Shown: one piece after another, positions 4,681 through 6,991 of the stretch
Position numbering within the stretch: position 1 is the first letter of the stretch
Layout: every line of letters starts with the position of its first letter
Source: Deltaproteobacteria bacterium
GTDB lineage: Bacteria > Desulfobacterota > Desulfarculia > Adiutricales > Adiutricaceae
NCBI GenBank assembly: GCA_031278795.1
Contig: JAITJT010000219.1
Span: forward strand, 1-6,991
DNA: 6,991 nt
Reading direction: 5' to 3'
Notes under the pieces: model-generated
What the model was told of the DNA's origin: nothing
The model's input: only the letters and a program-made list of their open reading frames with translations
Database searches by the model: none
Made by a program: the position numbers and the translations under genes

Positions 4681-5526
4681 ATGAGATCCTGGCTGCCATT
4701 TCTGGTTCAAGAGCTCACAGGCGGGCGGGAGCCCGTCCTGGCCCAGACCTTGAACGGGGAGAGCAAGGCGACGCTACTCGACCCGGAGGGGAATGTTCTG
4801 GCCGGTGACTACTCTGGATCCGGAATGTTCCTGGGCGCCAAGAAGCTCATTGAGGAGATGAGCGCCGGAAAACCCTTGGTAGCCGTCTCGGCTGATAAGA
4901 AGCGCTTCTTACTGGAAAAGCAGTCCGGTGAGGGCTCGCTCTCCTTTTGGAAGCTGGCCCTGGAGGGCCAGGAGAAGGCCTGGGCGGCTTGGCTCCTCAC
5001 CATAGTGGACATAAACGGAAAAAACCTCAAAGTCAAAAGGCACGTACTCTCGGCCCAGGGCCCCTGGACAACCCCCAGGCTCCCTAACGAGGTGGACGAC
5101 TGGTCCCTTCTCCCCTTAAACGCCGGCCTGGGGAGGTTCTTCGTCTTCGGTCATGACGATCTGGCCCTGGAAAGCGCGGCCTTAGGTGGCCGCATTGGCC
5201 TCAAGACCACCCTCGTCACCTTGAAAACCAGGTTGCGTGACGCTGAGTCCTTTCAAAAGGTAGGGGCCTTTGACGTTGTGGCCTTCAACAAGTGGAAAGA
5301 GCTAAACCCCAAGAGATTCGCCTCCCTTGGCCTTAAGACAGGCGTCTACGTACTCATCACCACTCGGGACTCGGAAGTTATTACTAGCGAGCTGGAAAAG
5401 ATCCAGGTGGGCTGGCAGGGCATGGCTGGCCAGGCCGCCCTTCCGGGGAGTGAACCCGGGTTATTCCCGGCGGCCATCACCCCGGCCCAGAAGGCCCTGG
5501 GTCTAATCACCCAGATGCTGGAGTAA
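4681..5526 (+). CDS. Divergent XdhC/CoxI-family-like protein
   Basis: The 281-residue product has the architecture of XdhC/CoxI proteins, which help insert or sulfurate molybdenum cofactor in xanthine- and CO-dehydrogenase-type enzymes. Residues 8-65 resemble the N-terminal XdhC/CoxI domain (REPVLAQTLNG, then LLDPEGNVLAGDYSGSGMFLG). Residues 152-245 resemble the C-terminal Rossmann domain: FFVFG, then LALESAALGGRIGLKTTLVT, DVVAFN and GVYVLITTRDSEV. The usual loop GAGHVA reads GHDDLA, and the acidic residue after the second strand is missing, so classical nucleotide binding is doubtful. The N-terminal GGGCxE-type cysteine is also absent. It starts 123 bases after prfB on the same strand with no clear terminator between, so co-transcription is possible. 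No molybdoenzyme gene is visible. The identification rests on pattern resemblance only. Confidence 0.6.
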   Translation: MRSWLPFLVQELTGGREPVLAQTLNGESKATLLDPEGNVLAGDYSGSGMFLGAKKLIEEMSAGKPLVAVSADKKRFLLEKQSGEGSLSFWKLALEGQEKAWAAWLLTIVDINGKNLKVKRHVLSAQGPWTTPRLPNEVDDWSLLPLNAGLGRFFVFGHDDLALESAALGGRIGLKTTLVTLKTRLRDAESFQKVGAFDVVAFNKWKELNPKRFASLGLKTGVYVLITTRDSEVITSELEKIQVGWQGMAGQAALPGSEPGLFPAAITPAQKALGLITQMLE

Positions 5527-5536
5527 GAAATAAGAA

Positions 5537-5559
5537 AAGCGCCATCAGGCGCTTGTTTT
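5537..5559 (+). terminator. Intrinsic terminator after the XdhC-like gene
   Basis: AAGCGCC-ATCA-GGCGCTT is a perfect 7-bp stem followed by GTTTT, ten bases after the stop codon. A second inverted repeat, AGTCTT/AAGACT (5561-5586), follows at once. Confidence 0.85.
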
Positions 5560-5778
5560 GAGTCTTCCATAAGGCGCCGCAAGACTATCGATTATCGATT
5601 TACTTTGTGCTTGTGAGGTTTCCCTGTGATAGACCGAGAGGAAGGTGGGTGGAAGTAGAGTTCAGCCGGTACGGGCCTGTATCTAATATTTATTTGCTGG
5701 CATTGAAGATACCTGAGTATGAATGTTAGAATCAAGTTCATACGACTAAATGCTAATATATAAAGTAAATAATTCGAA

Positions 5779-5798
5779 AAATTAACACATATTACGTA
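5779..5798. repeat. 20-bp imperfect direct repeat, copy A
   Basis: AAATTAACACATATTACGTA matches 5839-5858 at 17 of 20 positions, with the two starts exactly 60 bases apart. The bases between the copies do not visibly repeat, so this is not a simple 60-bp tandem array. Confidence 0.5.
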
Positions 5799-5838
5799 GT
5801 GTCGCCTGTGCCAGTGCAAAGGCCCAATTCTTTTCCAC

Positions 5839-5858
5839 AAATTAATACATGCTACGTA
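5839..5858. repeat. 20-bp imperfect direct repeat, copy B
   Basis: AAATTAATACATGCTACGTA is the partner of copy A. The shared core is ATTAA-ACAT-TACGTA. Confidence 0.5.
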
Positions 5859-6001
5859 AAAGGTAAAAGATATCAGAGGCTTTGGCATTTTTTGTGGTGA
5901 GAGTAAAATAAGGCAGCCCCAAAAAACTTGAGTCTTGAATTTTAACCAATGTAGGATGGATAATAACCCTAGGTGTTTCCAATGCTGCTCTTTTGCGGCG
6001 G

Positions 6002-6046
6002 ATGAAACGATTCTGCAGACATCTTTTTGGGTACTGTAAAAGTTAG
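6002..6046 (+). pseudogene. Possible decayed N-terminus of the Rpn-like gene
   Basis: In a different frame from the downstream gene, ATG at 6002 reads MKRFCRHLFGYCKS and then TAG. The FxxLFG pattern resembles the conserved opening of Rpn/PD-(D/E)XK transposase-family proteins, which the downstream frame lacks. Rejoining it would need at least a frame change plus loss of stops at 6044 and 6057. The match is short and may be chance. Confidence 0.3.
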
Positions 6047-6071
6047 GAAAGACGCATAGATTCATTTCGTT

Positions 6072-6971
6072 TTGACTGAACTCACTGGAGCATTGGAGTT
6101 TTTAAGGGAGCGCAAGACCATCAATTCTAGTCATACTCTAATTCAATTGTCGCAACCTAATTTTACTATCTCAGTTGCTGCAGAACAGTCACTTAGCATG
6201 AAAGAATCCCCAACGGACAAAGATTCGGTGCGTGTGGATGCTGCGTACAAGATACATGTTGGTGACCCAGATAACACAAAATATCTGTGTTTTCTTGAAC
6301 AGCAGCATATAATGGATAAAAACATTGGAAAACGGATGTTTGATAGATATGTCCGTTATAGCGCAGAATTGCCAGAAATCGATATCACATGTTTCGTTTT
6401 ACATACCGGTAGAAAACCAAGAGAGGAAATAAACCAATATTCGAAGACCTTTCTTGAGACAAAAGCTGGTATCATGTTCGAAACCTTTTACCTTTCTGAT
6501 TACAAGCTTGAAGATCTTATTAATGACAAACGCCCTTTTTCTAAAGCTATATATATAGGCCGTCTACAGCAAACAACAAAATCAAATTACGATTCACTAA
6601 TAAAAGCAGTGAACCAGATCAAAGATGTTGTCTTGAGTTCAGAAATGACAGAAGAAGAAAATGTGGCTTATTTTAATTTCGCTCGGAAACTGTTTAGATT
6701 ACAATCACTGGAAACTGATCCAAAATTACCAAAGGAGTTTACCATGGAATTTGTTTCACCTGAAGAAGCCGTCAAACGACTGTACTTGCAAGAAGGCAGG
6801 GAAGAAGGCAGGGAAGAAGGAAGGGTAGAGATAGCCTTTGAAATAGTGAAAAATATGCTGACTAAGATGTCCATACCTGATATTATCGCTTCCACAGGTT
6901 TACAAGAGGAAGTAGTCCTATCCATTCAGAAGAGCGCAAGCTTAGAAGATTTTATGCTTTCCCTTAGGTAA
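6072..6971 (+). CDS. Rpn family PD-(D/E)XK nuclease / putative transposase
   Basis: Rpn proteins are DNA endonucleases of the YhgA-like/PDDEXK family linked to recombination and recently to phage defence. The 299-residue frame shows Asp56 in VRVDAAYKI and Glu76-x-Gln78 in CFLEQQ, followed by MDKNIGKRMFDRYVRY, which fits the family pattern D...(E)xQ...R.L.Y. The C-terminus has the typical EGREEGREEGR stretch (241-251) and a small helical end (VEIAFEIVKNML, then IPDIIASTGLQ). The start is uncertain: TTG at 6072 has no ribosome binding site, an in-frame stop lies at 6057, and Met43 (6198) is an unsupported alternative. The family's usual FxxLFG opening is missing from this frame. The gene is much richer in A/T than lpxC and prfB, suggesting transfer. 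The family call is fairly firm; activity is doubtful. Confidence 0.75.
   Translation: MTELTGALEFLRERKTINSSHTLIQLSQPNFTISVAAEQSLSMKESPTDKDSVRVDAAYKIHVGDPDNTKYLCFLEQQHIMDKNIGKRMFDRYVRYSAELPEIDITCFVLHTGRKPREEINQYSKTFLETKAGIMFETFYLSDYKLEDLINDKRPFSKAIYIGRLQQTTKSNYDSLIKAVNQIKDVVLSSEMTEEENVAYFNFARKLFRLQSLETDPKLPKEFTMEFVSPEEAVKRLYLQEGREEGREEGRVEIAFEIVKNMLTKMSIPDIIASTGLQEEVVLSIQKSASLEDFMLSLR
6792..6827 (+). repeat. Three tandem 12-bp repeats encoding EGRE
   Basis: GAAGGCAGGGAA occurs twice exactly, then a third unit GAAGGAAGGGTA encodes EGRV. Such charged repeats are common in Rpn proteins. A change of one unit keeps the frame. Confidence 0.85.
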
Positions 6972-6981
6972 AAGCTTTTTT
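6956..6981 (+). terminator. Terminator overlapping the Rpn-like stop codon
   Basis: GCTTT (6956-6960) pairs with AAAGC (6971-6975), with CC/GG inside, and six T follow. The stop codon TAA (6969-6971) lies within the hairpin. The stem is short, so strength is moderate. Confidence 0.5.
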
Positions 6982-6991
6982 CTTAGGCTAA

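Larger units (their letters stand above)
5560..6071. other. AT-rich region without an intact gene
   Basis: No intact gene is supported. A long open frame on the - strand (5592-6065) lacks a ribosome binding site and has a Cys/His/Trp/Leu-heavy composition typical of chance translation. ATCGATT is repeated in tandem (5587-5600), and a 20-bp imperfect repeat recurs at exactly 60 bases (5779 and 5839). The right end may hold the decayed start of the Rpn-like gene. Confidence 0.5.

Noticed and set aside
5557..5565. TTGAGTCTT recurring near 2117 and 5930
   Set aside because: Nine-base matches are expected many times by chance in 7 kb, and the flanks do not extend the similarity.
5592..6065. 157-codon open frame on the - strand
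   Set aside because: No ribosome binding site and chance-like composition. Its similar YVACINL and YVICVNF segments simply translate the 20-bp DNA repeat.

Overview
The window looks like a chromosomal segment of a Gram-negative bacterium. lpxC (lipid A synthesis) implies an outer membrane, and prfB carries the classical bacterial RF2 frameshift site. The core genes are GC-rich, with frequent AGG/CGC arginine and ATA isoleucine codons. Their style recalls Desulfobacterota (former Deltaproteobacteria), but that placement is inference. By my count only about 65% of the window is coding. The gaps are long, AT-richer and full of short repeats and hairpins, which may point to a host-associated or decaying genome.

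Layout. Positions 1-586 hold no gene, but they contain eight copies of TTTAGG, all on the + strand, and one perfect 12-bp hairpin. lpxC follows on the - strand (587-1516). The 808-nt gap to 2324 serves divergent transcription of lpxC and of a secreted repeat protein, and it holds an unusual density of inverted repeats, a diverged direct repeat and candidate promoters. The secreted protein (2325-3098, +) has a signal peptide, six tandem DRWDK-type pentapeptides and an unrecognised C-terminal part; an intrinsic terminator follows. An AT-rich gap (3135-3452) with inverted repeats leads to prfB (3453-4557, +), whose reading frame is split by the programmed +1 shift. Downstream on the same strand lies a divergent XdhC/CoxI-like protein (4681-5526, +), closed by a clear terminator. 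Positions 5560-6071 are AT-rich and apparently non-coding apart from a possible decayed N-terminus of the next gene. The last gene (6072-6971, +) is an AT-rich Rpn/PD-(D/E)XK family protein, probably horizontally acquired and perhaps broken at its N-terminus.

The genes do not form one pathway. lpxC and prfB are housekeeping genes. The XdhC-like gene may be co-transcribed with prfB. The secreted protein and the Rpn-like gene are accessory. I see no complete new defence or mobile system. The points most worth a second look are the strand-biased TTTAGG cluster, the hairpin-dense intergenic regions, the XdhC-like protein that lacks the family's key loop, and the eroding Rpn locus.
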